Assembly: GCA_028818375.1 (NCBI GenBank)
Contig: JAPPOB010000001.1
Span: 1 to 64,000, forward strand
Source of the DNA: Anaerolineaceae bacterium
GTDB taxonomy: Bacteria; Chloroflexota; Anaerolineae; Aggregatilineales; Phototrophicaceae
DNA length: 64,000 bases
Direction of reading: 5' to 3'
In this document: positions 39,880 to 49,035 of the stretch, in pieces
How the letters are laid out: each line of letters begins with the position of its first letter
Numbering within the stretch: the first letter of the stretch is position 1
Program-made: the position numbers and the translations under genes
The notes under the pieces: model-generated
What the model saw: the letters and a program-made list of their open reading frames with translations, nothing else
The model's database searches: none
What the model was told of the DNA's origin: nothing

Positions 39880-41496
39880 ATGGAATCTGCCGGACTTTCC
39901 CTACTGACAAGCGTGCTGTTCCTGCCGCTGCTGGGCGCAGTCGTGCTGCTCTTCCTGCGGGAGGAACAGGCCGGACACATCAAGTGGACGGCATTTGGCT
40001 TTAGCCTGGCGACCTTTTTCGGGACGCTGCTTCTGTGGCTGGCCTTCGACAGCAGCGCAAGCGGTCTGCAGATGGTGCAACGCGTGGACTGGCTACCGCA
40101 GTACGGCATTAGCTACTACGTGGGCGTAGACGGGTTGAGCCTCTTGCTTGTGGTCCTGACGGGCTTCATCATGCCCCTCGCCATCCTCAGTTCCTTCCGC
40201 AGCCAGATCTTCGAGGAACGGGGCCGCATCCGCCTGTATTACCTCTTCATGCTCTTGCTGGAATGGGCGATGATCGGCGTTTTCGTCGCCCAGGATCTTT
40301 TCCTGTTCTACATCTTCTGGGAAGTGACGCTGGTGCCGATGTACTTCCTGATCGGCATCTGGGGTGCAGAGGAACGTATTTACGCGGCCGTCAAGTTCTT
40401 CCTCTACACCATGGCCGGTTCCATCCTGATGCTGCTGGCCATTCTCTTCCTGGGCAGCCGCGGTGGCAGCTTTGCCCTGCCGGAACTGATCGCCATGGTC
40501 GAAAGTGGCGCGCTGGAGTTGCCCTTCACCGGGCTGCTGGGCGCGGGCAGCGTTCAGTCCTTCCTCTTCCTGGGCTTTTTCATCGCCTTCGCAATCAAGG
40601 TGCCGGTCTGGCCGTTCCACAGCTGGTTGCCGGACGCCCACGTACAGGCGCCCACGGCCGGCTCGGTTATCCTGGCCGGGGTGCTGCTGAAGATGGGCAC
40701 CTACGGACTGGTGAGATTCAACCTGCCGCTGTTCCCCGAAGCCAGCGTCGCCTGGGCGCCGGCCATCGCCGTGCTGGCGGTCATCGGCATTCTGTATGGC
40801 GCCTGGGTCAGTTACGCGCAAACGGACGTCAAGAAACTGGTGGCCTACTCCTCGGTCAGCCATTTGGGTTTTGTCGTGCTGGGCATTTTCGCGCTGAATG
40901 CCCAGGGCATAGAGGGCGGTCTTCTGCAGATGGTCAATCACGGCATCAGCACGGGCGGCCTCTTCCTCCTGGTCGGGATGCTTTACGAACGCCGCCACAC
41001 CAAGGCTTTGGACGCCTTCGGCGGCATCTGGAAGGTGATGCCCTTCTTCGGGGCCGCCGGCCTGATCGTGGTGCTGAGCAGCATGGGGCTGCCGGGACTC
41101 AACGGCTTCGTGGGTGAGTTCACTATTCTGCTGGGCTCCATGGGCAGTGAAGTGCTGGGCTTCTTCTTCACCATGTTCGCGGCGCTGGGCATCATTCTCG
41201 CGGCAGTCTATATGCTCTACATGTTCCAGAAAGTGTTCATGGGCGACGTCGACAAGGAAGAGAACCGCAACCTGCCCCGCCTGCACTGGCAGGAAATCGC
41301 CGTGCTGGTCCCCATACTGCTGGTCATCTTGCTGATTGGCCTGCAGCCCGGCCCATTCTTCGACACCATGACCGCCACGGTGGACGACTTGGTCGCTGGG
41401 GTGGGTGAATTCATCCCGCGCGGCGAGGATATGGTCGCTGCCACGGCTCTGCGTGACAGTCCGGTCCTGAGCGCCGGCGCACAGGGTACACGATGA
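39880..41496 (+). CDS. nuoM: NADH-quinone oxidoreductase subunit M
   Basis: A 538-residue antiporter-like proton-pumping subunit with about 14 helices. Family marks are 'FYIFWEVTLVPMYFLIGIWG' with the conserved Glu, 'KVPVWPFHSWLPDAHVQAPT' with the channel Lys, and 'YSSVSHLGFVVLGIF'. Length is typical for NuoM (about 500-540). Its TGA overlaps the nuoN ATG. Confidence 0.97.
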   Translation: MESAGLSLLTSVLFLPLLGAVVLLFLREEQAGHIKWTAFGFSLATFFGTLLLWLAFDSSASGLQMVQRVDWLPQYGISYYVGVDGLSLLLVVLTGFIMPLAILSSFRSQIFEERGRIRLYYLFMLLLEWAMIGVFVAQDLFLFYIFWEVTLVPMYFLIGIWGAEERIYAAVKFFLYTMAGSILMLLAILFLGSRGGSFALPELIAMVESGALELPFTGLLGAGSVQSFLFLGFFIAFAIKVPVWPFHSWLPDAHVQAPTAGSVILAGVLLKMGTYGLVRFNLPLFPEASVAWAPAIAVLAVIGILYGAWVSYAQTDVKKLVAYSSVSHLGFVVLGIFALNAQGIEGGLLQMVNHGISTGGLFLLVGMLYERRHTKALDAFGGIWKVMPFFGAAGLIVVLSSMGLPGLNGFVGEFTILLGSMGSEVLGFFFTMFAALGIILAAVYMLYMFQKVFMGDVDKEENRNLPRLHWQEIAVLVPILLVILLIGLQPGPFFDTMTATVDDLVAGVGEFIPRGEDMVAATALRDSPVLSAGAQGTR

Positions 41497-42998
41497 CCGA
41501 CATACCGGTTCTCGCGGACCTCAACCTCGCCTGGACCTGGCCGGTCGTCGGGCTGGGGCTGGGCGCGACCTTTCTGCTGGTCGCGGACCTGTTCATTCCA
41601 CGAGACAGGAAGCAACAGACGGCCTGGCTGGCGCTCGCCATCCTGCTGGTCTCTTTCCTGCTGAATCTGGCGGCTTTCCCTGTCGTGGACAGCGCCTTCT
41701 TCGGCATGTTCGTCGTGGACCCTTTCAGCGCCTTCCTCAATCTGATCGCGCTGACCACGGCTTTCATCAGTATTTTGCTCAGCGTGGACTATTTGCAACG
41801 TAGCGGCATGCAACGCGGCGAATTCTACGCCCTCATCCTGTTCACGACCGCCGGCGTGATGCTGATGGGCCACGCCAATGATCTGGTGGTGGTCTTTGTC
41901 TCGCTGGAACTGCTGAGCATTCCGCTCTACATCCTGGCGGCCTTTCGCTATCCGGACGTGAAGTCCAGCGAAAGTGGTATGAAGTACCTGGTGCTGGGGG
42001 CCTTTGCCAGCGCTTTCTTCGTCTTCGGCGCGGCCCTGATTTACGGCGCCACGGGCAGCACCAGCCTGCCCCACATCTTTGAGGTGGTGGCGCGCGGCTT
42101 CGCCGCCGGTGGCGCGCCGGAACTGTTGCTGCTGGTCGGCACGGGACTGGTGCTGGTGGGCCTGGGCTTCAAGGTGGCGGTCGTGCCCTTCCACATGTGG
42201 ACGCCGGACGTCTACGAGGGCGCGCCGACGCCGGTCACCGCATTCATGAGCGTGGGCGCGAAGGTGGGTGGTTTCGCCGCCCTGCTTCGCATTCTGGTGT
42301 TCGCCCTGCCGGTCCTGAGCACGGGGGCGATCGAGGCCAGCGCCTGGCAACAGGTCGTCTCGCTGATCGCCGCAGCAACGCTCATTCTTGGCAACGTGGT
42401 TGCCATCGCGCAGCAGAATGTCAAGCGTCTGCTGGCCTATTCCTCGATCGCCCACGCGGGCTACATCATGATGGCTTTGGCGGCCGCCGGTCACGCCGGT
42501 TTCGGGGAACAGGCCACGCGCGCCGCCCTGGTGTACATGCTGGCCTACATGTTCACCAACCTGGGCGCATTCGCGGTGGCGATCGCGATCGAAAAGGGCG
42601 ACGGCAGCGGCTCGGATCTGGAGCAATTCGTCGGTCTCGGACGCAGCCGGCCCCTGCTGGCCGGCGTCATGGCTTTCTTTATGCTCAGTCTGACCGGCAT
42701 ACCGCTCACCGCGGGTTTCATCGGCAAGTGGCTGATCTTTCAGGTGACCATCGAAGCCGGTCTCGTCCCGCTCGCCATCCTCGGTGTCCTGACCAGCGTG
42801 GTCAGCGCCTACTACTACATCGGCATCATCGTGCGCATGTTCCTGCGCGAAGGCGAGGGCGACCCTGCTGCGGGTGGAACGGGGCTGGTCAACGGCGCGG
42901 TCTACCTGACCTTTGCCGGGACCCTTCTGCCTGGGATTTTCCCTTACCTGATGATTGATTTGACACGGGTGGTGTCGACGACACTGGTTGGCGGCTGA
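41493..42998 (+). CDS. nuoN: NADH-quinone oxidoreductase subunit N
   Basis: A 501-residue antiporter-like subunit, last gene of the nuo operon. It shows 'HANDLVVVFVSLELLSIPLYIL' (conserved Glu; split here as HANDLVVVFVSLELL and SIPLYIL), 'FKVAVVPFHMWTPDVYEGAP' and 'YSSIAHAGYIMMAL'. Length is as expected. It is coupled to nuoM by an ATGA overlap. No terminator is evident before the EamA genes that follow. Confidence 0.97.
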   Translation: MTDIPVLADLNLAWTWPVVGLGLGATFLLVADLFIPRDRKQQTAWLALAILLVSFLLNLAAFPVVDSAFFGMFVVDPFSAFLNLIALTTAFISILLSVDYLQRSGMQRGEFYALILFTTAGVMLMGHANDLVVVFVSLELLSIPLYILAAFRYPDVKSSESGMKYLVLGAFASAFFVFGAALIYGATGSTSLPHIFEVVARGFAAGGAPELLLLVGTGLVLVGLGFKVAVVPFHMWTPDVYEGAPTPVTAFMSVGAKVGGFAALLRILVFALPVLSTGAIEASAWQQVVSLIAAATLILGNVVAIAQQNVKRLLAYSSIAHAGYIMMALAAAGHAGFGEQATRAALVYMLAYMFTNLGAFAVAIAIEKGDGSGSDLEQFVGLGRSRPLLAGVMAFFMLSLTGIPLTAGFIGKWLIFQVTIEAGLVPLAILGVLTSVVSAYYYIGIIVRMFLREGEGDPAAGGTGLVNGAVYLTFAGTLLPGIFPYLMIDLTRVVSTTLVGG

Positions 42999-43011
42999 GC
43001 GCATAACGCGC

Positions 43012-43956
43012 ATGCTGTCACTTTCGGTCAGGCGCAATCGACTGCGCGCGAGCGCGCGCCTGTTGCGACGAAGCGGCGTCCTCTACATCCTGACCGGGTC
43101 CCTTGGCTACGCCTTTTTGCCGGTGTGGGTCCGCTGGCTGGAACCCAGCGGACTGACGGCGCTGGACATGACCTTTTGGCGCTATCTGCTGGCGGTGCCG
43201 GCCGTTTGGGCGACGCTGGCCCTGTTGGGGACGCCGGCGCCGGCGAAAGCGCTGCCATGGCGCGGTTTTCTGGTGTTGGGGTTGATTTTGGCCGCCACGG
43301 CACTGAGCGCCTTCATCGGCCTGCAACTCATGCCGGTGCCGACCTACGCCCTGTTGATCTACAGCTATCCGGCGCAGGTCGCCTTCATCAATTATCTTCT
43401 TGGAGAACGCCTGTCGCGGCGCAGTTGGCTGGCCCTGCTCGCGACCAGTTCGGGCATTCTCCTGACCCTTTATGGCGTTGAAGGCGGTTTCGCCGGCATC
43501 GGCCTGCCAGGCGCCATCGTCGCCTTTTTGAACGCCCTGTTTATCGCGCTCTATTTTCTCGTCAACAGCCGCATCATGCGTGGCAACGCGGCCATTCAAC
43601 ATGCGGCAGCCTGGGCGACGACCGCTGCATTGATTATCATTTTGCCCTTCAGCCTGTTTGCGCGGGTTACAATCCCGACGGATATGGTGACCTGGCTTTG
43701 GTTGACCTGCCTGGCCGTCTGGAGCACGGTGATGCCGATCTTCATGTACATGACGGGCATCCAACGTCTGGGCTCGTCGCGCGCGGCCATTCTGAGTACC
43801 AGCGAACCGGTGCTGACTTCAGTGATCGCCCTGCTGATACTGGGTGAGGCCTTGCAGCCGCTGCAAATTCCGGGCGGCGCATTGATCGTTCTGAGCATTT
43901 TGCTGTTGCGCGCCGCACCGCGGTCATCAGGCAAGGGAGCCGCGGCCGGTGCCTGA
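43012..43956 (+). CDS. EamA/DMT family transporter, copy 1
   Basis: A 314-residue membrane protein with ten predicted helices in two EamA halves, the drug/metabolite transporter plan used by exporters and importers of amino acids, nucleotides and other small molecules. Typical blocks are 'PVPTYALLIYSYPAQVAFIN', 'LLGERLSRRSWLALL', and near the end 'RAAILSTSEPVLTSVIALLILGE'. It starts 14 bases after nuoN; the ATG is preferred over an upstream in-frame TTG overlapping nuoN, but neither has a good ribosome site. A closely similar copy follows directly. The substrate is unknown. Confidence 0.88.
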   Translation: MLSLSVRRNRLRASARLLRRSGVLYILTGSLGYAFLPVWVRWLEPSGLTALDMTFWRYLLAVPAVWATLALLGTPAPAKALPWRGFLVLGLILAATALSAFIGLQLMPVPTYALLIYSYPAQVAFINYLLGERLSRRSWLALLATSSGILLTLYGVEGGFAGIGLPGAIVAFLNALFIALYFLVNSRIMRGNAAIQHAAAWATTAALIIILPFSLFARVTIPTDMVTWLWLTCLAVWSTVMPIFMYMTGIQRLGSSRAAILSTSEPVLTSVIALLILGEALQPLQIPGGALIVLSILLLRAAPRSSGKGAAAGA

Positions 43957-43965
43957 GCGCGCAGA

Positions 43966-44943
43966 ATGCCCGTGAACTCGCAGCGCATTCTGGACACCAG
44001 GCCTCCTGCCCGTTTAAGTTACAGACGATTGCGCGTGCTGTCACGCACACTGTCGCGCAGCGGATTCTTTTACGTGCTGGTCGGAACCCTGGGCTATGCC
44101 CTGTTGCCGGTCTGGGTGCGCTGGCTGGAGCCGACCGGGCTTTCACCACTGGACCTGACATTCTGGAGTTTTCTGATTGCCGCGCCGGCGGCCTGGGTGT
44201 CGCTGACCATGTTGGCTCCGAAGCCGCCGGAGAAACCCTTGCCAAGGCGGGGTCTGCTGCTGGTGGGGATCGTCCTGGCCTGCACGGCGCTGATCTCGTA
44301 CACTGGTGTCAGAATGATGCCGGTCCCCACCTACGGCCTGTTGATCTACAGCTATCCGGCCCAGGTGACCGTCATCAGCTTCCTGCTGGGCGAGCGACTC
44401 TCGCGGCGGAGCTGGCTGGCGCTCCTGATGACGACCTGCGGCATTCTGTTGACGCTCCGGGGCGTCGAGGGCGGGTTTGCCGGCATTGGCCTAGACGGAG
44501 CGCTGGTCGGTTGCGTGAACGCCTTCTTCATCGCCCTCTATTTTCTCGTCAACCGACACGTCATGCGCGGCCACCGCTCCCTGCAACGCGCCACGGCCTG
44601 GGCCATGACGGGCGCCCTGATCGTGGTGCTGCCTTTCAGTCTGCTGGCCACGGTCACCATTCCTGCCGACCTGCGCACCTGGGCGCTGCTGGCGGCGCTG
44701 GCGCTGTGCAGCACGGTCATGCCCGCTTTCATGTTCATGGCCGGCATTCAACGCCTGGGCGCATCGCGCGCGGCGATTCTGAGCACCAGCGAACCGGTCC
44801 TCACCGCGCTAATCGCCCTCCTCTTGCTGGGCGAGGTTATTCAACCCCTGCAGATTCCAGGAGGCGTGTTGATCGTGCTCAGCATTCTGTTCTTGCGGAA
44901 AGGTGATGCGCATGATGCGGTCAGGCCCGCAGCCCGCGCCTGA
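43966..44943 (+). CDS. EamA/DMT family transporter, copy 2
   Basis: A 325-residue ten-helix transporter, clearly a tandem duplicate of the preceding gene. The two share 'PVPTYxLLIYSYPAQV', 'LLGERLSRRSWLALL', 'GVEGGFAGIGL' and 'LGxSRAAILSTSEPVLT' in the same positions, with divergent N-terminal leaders. The nine-base gap suggests co-transcription. Two adjacent EamA paralogues may act separately or as a hetero-oligomer. The substrate is unknown. Confidence 0.88.
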   Translation: MPVNSQRILDTRPPARLSYRRLRVLSRTLSRSGFFYVLVGTLGYALLPVWVRWLEPTGLSPLDLTFWSFLIAAPAAWVSLTMLAPKPPEKPLPRRGLLLVGIVLACTALISYTGVRMMPVPTYGLLIYSYPAQVTVISFLLGERLSRRSWLALLMTTCGILLTLRGVEGGFAGIGLDGALVGCVNAFFIALYFLVNRHVMRGHRSLQRATAWAMTGALIVVLPFSLLATVTIPADLRTWALLAALALCSTVMPAFMFMAGIQRLGASRAAILSTSEPVLTALIALLLLGEVIQPLQIPGGVLIVLSILFLRKGDAHDAVRPAARA

Positions 44944-44958
44944 GAGCGAGGCCATTCA

Positions 44959-45495
44959 GTGAGTCAGCAACGCATACCTGTCGCCCAGCGCAAAAGGCTG
45001 GAACGAAACCGACAGGGTCGTCTGGCGGGCGCGCAGTGGCTGGCCACCATCACGCAACCGCTGTCCGTTCTGCTGGTCCTGCTTGCGCCTCTTGTGATCA
45101 TTCTGGGGCCGCGTCTGGCGGCGTTTTCCCTGCGCGGTTTTGCAATGGTCGCGCTGCTGGTGCTGCTTCTCTTGCTGGTGCCGGCCCTGTGGCGCGCCAG
45201 ACGCTATGCTCGCGCGCCGCTTGAATTCGCCGAACTGCAAGGCGACTCCAGTCCTGTGGCGGGTCTGTTCTTTTGGCGGCCACGGGTCATGCGGACGGCC
45301 AATGGCGAGGCGGTCCGCTTTCAGCGACGTCTTGCGCCGATGCCGCGCCTGCGTTCCGGTCAGACTTACCTGGTGTATTTCCTGCGGGACGGGGAGCAAA
45401 GGGTCCTGCTCAGCCTGGTCAGCGCGGCCCACCCGGACGCGCGTCATTATCGACCGACGGACGCGTTTCAGCGTCGCGCGCAGCAGCGATCCTGA
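44959..45495 (+). CDS. Small membrane protein of unknown function
   Basis: A 178-residue protein not recognised. It has a basic N-terminus (about 1-24), two hydrophobic helices (about 30-50 and 59-78), and a C-terminal soluble domain of about 95 residues rich in Arg. The start is GTG with a GAGG-like site. It lies 15 bases after the second EamA gene in the same orientation and converges on mfd, its stop being three bases from the mfd stop. The helical hairpin plus basic tail suggests a membrane-anchored cytosolic domain. Confidence 0.7.
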   Translation: MSQQRIPVAQRKRLERNRQGRLAGAQWLATITQPLSVLLVLLAPLVIILGPRLAAFSLRGFAMVALLVLLLLLVPALWRARRYARAPLEFAELQGDSSPVAGLFFWRPRVMRTANGEAVRFQRRLAPMPRLRSGQTYLVYFLRDGEQRVLLSLVSAAHPDARHYRPTDAFQRRAQQRS

Positions 45496-45498
45496 GCG

Positions 45499-48400
45499 CT
45501 AGTTATCATCGGCCGGCCGGAGCCGGGCCATCCTCTCCAGCAGTTGCTGCAACATCGATTGCCAGTCTTCCTGCCCGACGTCAACATCCCTTTCGACCGC
45601 CGTGCGCGTGACGCGAAACTGTACACCCAGCGCCCGCTGCAGCTGGTCCCGGTTGACGGTGGGTAGCCAGGGCAGGCGAATCGCCAGTTCATGGTTGCGC
45701 AGGGTGATGGCGGTTGCCCCCGCTGACTGACCCAAAAGCTTCACGTCTATCTGGTAAAGGAGGTTGACGACGGCCGGGGGCAGCGCGCCAAAACGGTCGC
45801 GCAATTCCTCGCGAATCTGCATCACCTCTTCCTTGTGGGTCAGGCCCGCGATGCGCCGGTAAATCTGCAGGCGCAACTCCATTTCGTGGACCCAGGCGGC
45901 GGGCAAATAGGCCGGCAGCGGCAAATCGATCGCCAAACGCGCATCTCCCGTTCCTTCGCGGCGTTGTGAGCCCTCTTTCATGCCGCGTACCGCATCCGAA
46001 AGCATGCGGGTGTAGAGTTGCAGGCCAACCGCGGACACCTGTCCCGTCTGGCGATGGCTGAGGATGTCGCCGGCGCCCCGCAACTCCAGGTCGCGCATGG
46101 CAATTTGCAGGCCGGCGCCAAGTTCGCTGTTTTCGGCAAGGATGTCCAGCCGCGCCAGGGCTTCCTCGCCCGGGTCTCCCGTGCCGCCGTGAAAGAAATA
46201 GGCCCATGCCTGGCGCGCGCCGCGCCCCACGCGGCCGCGCATCTGGTAGAGCTGGGCCATGCCGAAGCGGTCCGCCCGGTCGACGATCAGGGTGTTCACG
46301 TTGGGGATGTCGAGGCCGTTCTCAACGATGGAGGTGCTGACCAACACGTCATGCTCACCGCGCGAAAAAGCGCTCATGACGCTCTCCAGGCTGCGTTCGT
46401 GCATCTGGCCGTGGCCGACGACGCAGCGCGCTTCCGGCACCAGTCGCTCCAGTCGGCCGCGCACCATGTCGATGGAGCGCACGCGATTGTGGACGTAAAA
46501 GACCTGTCCACCGCGTTCCAGTTCGCGCAGGATGGCCTGGCGCATCAGGAGCTCGTCGATTTGCCCGGTGTGGGTGATGACGGGCAGGCGCTCTTCGGGC
46601 GGAGTCTGGATCATGCTGATGTCGCGCACGCCCGTCAGGCTCATGTAGAGTGTGCGCGGAATCGGCGTGGCTGTCAGGGTCAGGATGTCCACCTGGGTGC
46701 GCAGACGCTTGAAATGCTCCTTGTGCGTGACGCCGAATCGTTGCTCCTCGTCGATGATGAGCAGCCCCAGGTCACGAAAGACCACGTCAGACCCCAGCAG
46801 ACGATGCGTGCCGATGACAATGTCGATTTCGCCGCTCGTGATCCTGGGTAGCAAAACGGCCTGTTCATCCCGCGTGCGAAAGCGCGACAGCATTTCAACC
46901 TTTACGGGGAAGGGCACCAGGCGCCGGCTGAAGCTCTCCAGGTGTTGTTGCGCCAGCACGGTCGTGGGCACGAGCATGGCAACCTGCTTCCCGTCCATCA
47001 CGGCCTTGAAGGCGGCGCGCAGGGCGACTTCGGTCTTGCCATAGCCGACGTCGCCGCAAATGAGACGGTCCATCGGGAAGTCACGCTCCATGTCGGCCTT
47101 GACCTCCCGGACGGCGCGTAACTGGTCTTCGGTTTCGATAAAGGGGAAACTGGCCTCCAGTTCGTGCTGCCAGGCGTTGTCGGGATTGAAGCCGGCGCGT
47201 CGGGCCTGGGCGCGCCGGGCATAGAGTTCCAGCAGCTCTTTGGCTTCCTCCTGAATGGCCTTGCGCGTCTTGCTGCGGACGCGGTCCCAGTCGGGCCGCC
47301 CCAGGCGGTTGAGCGCCGGTGTCCGGTTGTCGGCGCCGATGTAGCGCGTCAGACGGTCCGCCTGGTGGATGGGCACGAAGACCATGTCTGTGCCCTCGTA
47401 CTCAACCAGCAGGTATTCGCGTTCGGTGCCCCCCAGGGTGCGACGCCGCAGACCGGCAAAGCGCCCGAAGCCGTAGTCGATGTGCACGACGATGTCACCA
47501 TCGTGCAGGTCGCTGTAACTTCTGTCAGGCGCGCGCGGACGGGGCGCCGTCTGGCTGCGCCGCGGTTCCGGTCGGCTCCAGCCAAAGATCTCCTGATCGC
47601 TGAGCAGCAGCAGGTCGCCATCGTCCGGGCGCAGACGCCAGCCTTCCTGCAGGGCGCCATCCACGAAGCACAGTGACCCTGGCTGTGGCACCTGCTCCAG
47701 AGACTTCAAGGTGGGTATGAAGCTTTCCTGCTCGCGCCAGAGCGCGGCCAGGCGTGGGGCCTGGGCCGTTACGACGACGATGCGTTCCTGTCGTTCACGG
47801 CGCAACTGGCGCAGGTCATCGAGCATCAAACGCAGCTGGCCGCCAAAACGCGGTCCTGGTGCGAAGCATTCACGCAGGGAGAAGACGGAGGTTTCATCGC
47901 CACCAGGCGGTCGACCCAAATGAATGTGCCGTCGTTCCTCGATCGCCTCGACCAGGGCGTCCCAGGTGAGGTAGGGCAGGGGTATGTCGGGGGCTATCTG
48001 ATTCGCCGAGACGCTTTCTCCCCGTTGCTTCAGGGCGTTTTCTTCCAGCCCGGCGACAGTCTCGCGCAAGGTTGACCAGTCCTCGACGACCACAAGGGCG
48101 TTGGCGGGCGCATGGTCCAGCAGGCTGGCCGGTCGCTCGTCCAGCCAGGGGAGGTATTGCTCCAGGGCGGGAAAAAGGGTCTCCTGCTCCAGCGCCTCGC
48201 GGTCCCCGAGGGGGCCGGAAGAGTCGGCTTTCGGCAGGCTGTCAAACCAGCCGCCTAACCTGGCGGCAAGACTGCGGGCACGATGCGGCAGGACTTCACG
48301 GGCAGGAGTGACCTTCGCCTCTTCAAGTCGTTCCAGAGAGCGCTGGCTGGCGGGGTCAAAGCGCCGCAACTGCTCAATCTCGTCATCGAAATAGTCGACG

Positions 48401-48996
48401 CGCAAGGGCGTCCGTGACGCCTGCGGGAAAATGTCGATCAATCCTCCGCGCCGGCTGAAGGATCCGGGCGACAGCGCCAATGTGCTGGCGGCGTAGCCCA
48501 GGCGCAGGCAATGCGCCAGCAAGGCGTCGGGTGACAGGCGCATGCCTGGGCGCAGGGTGAGAGTCTCCGCAGCGAATTCTTCCGCCGACATGCTGCGCTG
48601 CATGAGCGCGCGCGCCGGACCTACGATGATCGGCGCTCCCCGTGTGCCGTTAGCGGCGTGAAGGGCCGCCAGCGCCGCGATTCGGCTGCGAATGGCGGCA
48701 TCTCCCCATGGCGCCCGCTCATAGAAGTGCGGCACCGGTTCGGCGAAACGGTACACAGGCCTGTCGGGTAGCCAGACGGGTAGCTGGCCGGCGACGTTCC
48801 AGGCGCGGTCCACGCGGGCAGTCAGGAAGAGAACGGGGCCGTCCCACTCCTGTGCCAGCGCCGCCAGCACAAAGGGTCGCGCCGCGCTGATCACCTGCAG
48901 GTCCGGCAGGGTCGATGTGTGTTGCAGACGCTCCTGTAGTCTCTGCCACGCGGGGATGCTACGCAGAAGCGGGAACAGTCCGGTCAGTTCTGTCAT
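45499..48996 (-). CDS. mfd: Transcription-repair coupling factor Mfd
   Basis: A 1165-residue ATPase that removes stalled RNA polymerase and recruits UvrA. Order of domains: UvrB-homology region (about 1-400, with 'LALSPGSFSRRGGLIDIFP'), the CarD-like RNA-polymerase interaction domain ('HDGDIVVHIDYGFGRFAGL'), the RecG-like motor ('FETEDQLRA'-type region as 'IETEDQLRAVREVKADM', Walker A 'ICGDVGYGKTEVA', DEEQ box 'IIDEEQRFGV', 'TATPIPRTLYMS', 'QMRGRVGRG'), and the TRCF C-terminal domain. Length is normal. It may be co-transcribed with the oxidoreductase gene 39 bases upstream. Confidence 0.98.
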   Translation of the reverse strand: MTELTGLFPLLRSIPAWQRLQERLQHTSTLPDLQVISAARPFVLAALAQEWDGPVLFLTARVDRAWNVAGQLPVWLPDRPVYRFAEPVPHFYERAPWGDAAIRSRIAALAALHAANGTRGAPIIVGPARALMQRSMSAEEFAAETLTLRPGMRLSPDALLAHCLRLGYAASTLALSPGSFSRRGGLIDIFPQASRTPLRVDYFDDEIEQLRRFDPASQRSLERLEEAKVTPAREVLPHRARSLAARLGGWFDSLPKADSSGPLGDREALEQETLFPALEQYLPWLDERPASLLDHAPANALVVVEDWSTLRETVAGLEENALKQRGESVSANQIAPDIPLPYLTWDALVEAIEERRHIHLGRPPGGDETSVFSLRECFAPGPRFGGQLRLMLDDLRQLRRERQERIVVVTAQAPRLAALWREQESFIPTLKSLEQVPQPGSLCFVDGALQEGWRLRPDDGDLLLLSDQEIFGWSRPEPRRSQTAPRPRAPDRSYSDLHDGDIVVHIDYGFGRFAGLRRRTLGGTEREYLLVEYEGTDMVFVPIHQADRLTRYIGADNRTPALNRLGRPDWDRVRSKTRKAIQEEAKELLELYARRAQARRAGFNPDNAWQHELEASFPFIETEDQLRAVREVKADMERDFPMDRLICGDVGYGKTEVALRAAFKAVMDGKQVAMLVPTTVLAQQHLESFSRRLVPFPVKVEMLSRFRTRDEQAVLLPRITSGEIDIVIGTHRLLGSDVVFRDLGLLIIDEEQRFGVTHKEHFKRLRTQVDILTLTATPIPRTLYMSLTGVRDISMIQTPPEERLPVITHTGQIDELLMRQAILRELERGGQVFYVHNRVRSIDMVRGRLERLVPEARCVVGHGQMHERSLESVMSAFSRGEHDVLVSTSIVENGLDIPNVNTLIVDRADRFGMAQLYQMRGRVGRGARQAWAYFFHGGTGDPGEEALARLDILAENSELGAGLQIAMRDLELRGAGDILSHRQTGQVSAVGLQLYTRMLSDAVRGMKEGSQRREGTGDARLAIDLPLPAYLPAAWVHEMELRLQIYRRIAGLTHKEEVMQIREELRDRFGALPPAVVNLLYQIDVKLLGQSAGATAITLRNHELAIRLPWLPTVNRDQLQRALGVQFRVTRTAVERDVDVGQEDWQSMLQQLLERMARLRPADDN

Positions 48997-49035
48997 GGAC
49001 TTTGTTTCCGGGCGGGCAAAGTGTAGGGCGGCGCC

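Noticed and set aside
41217..43037. A 606-codon open frame on the minus strand opposite nuoM/nuoN.
   Set aside because: Antisense to two well-supported complex I genes, with no domain or start signal.
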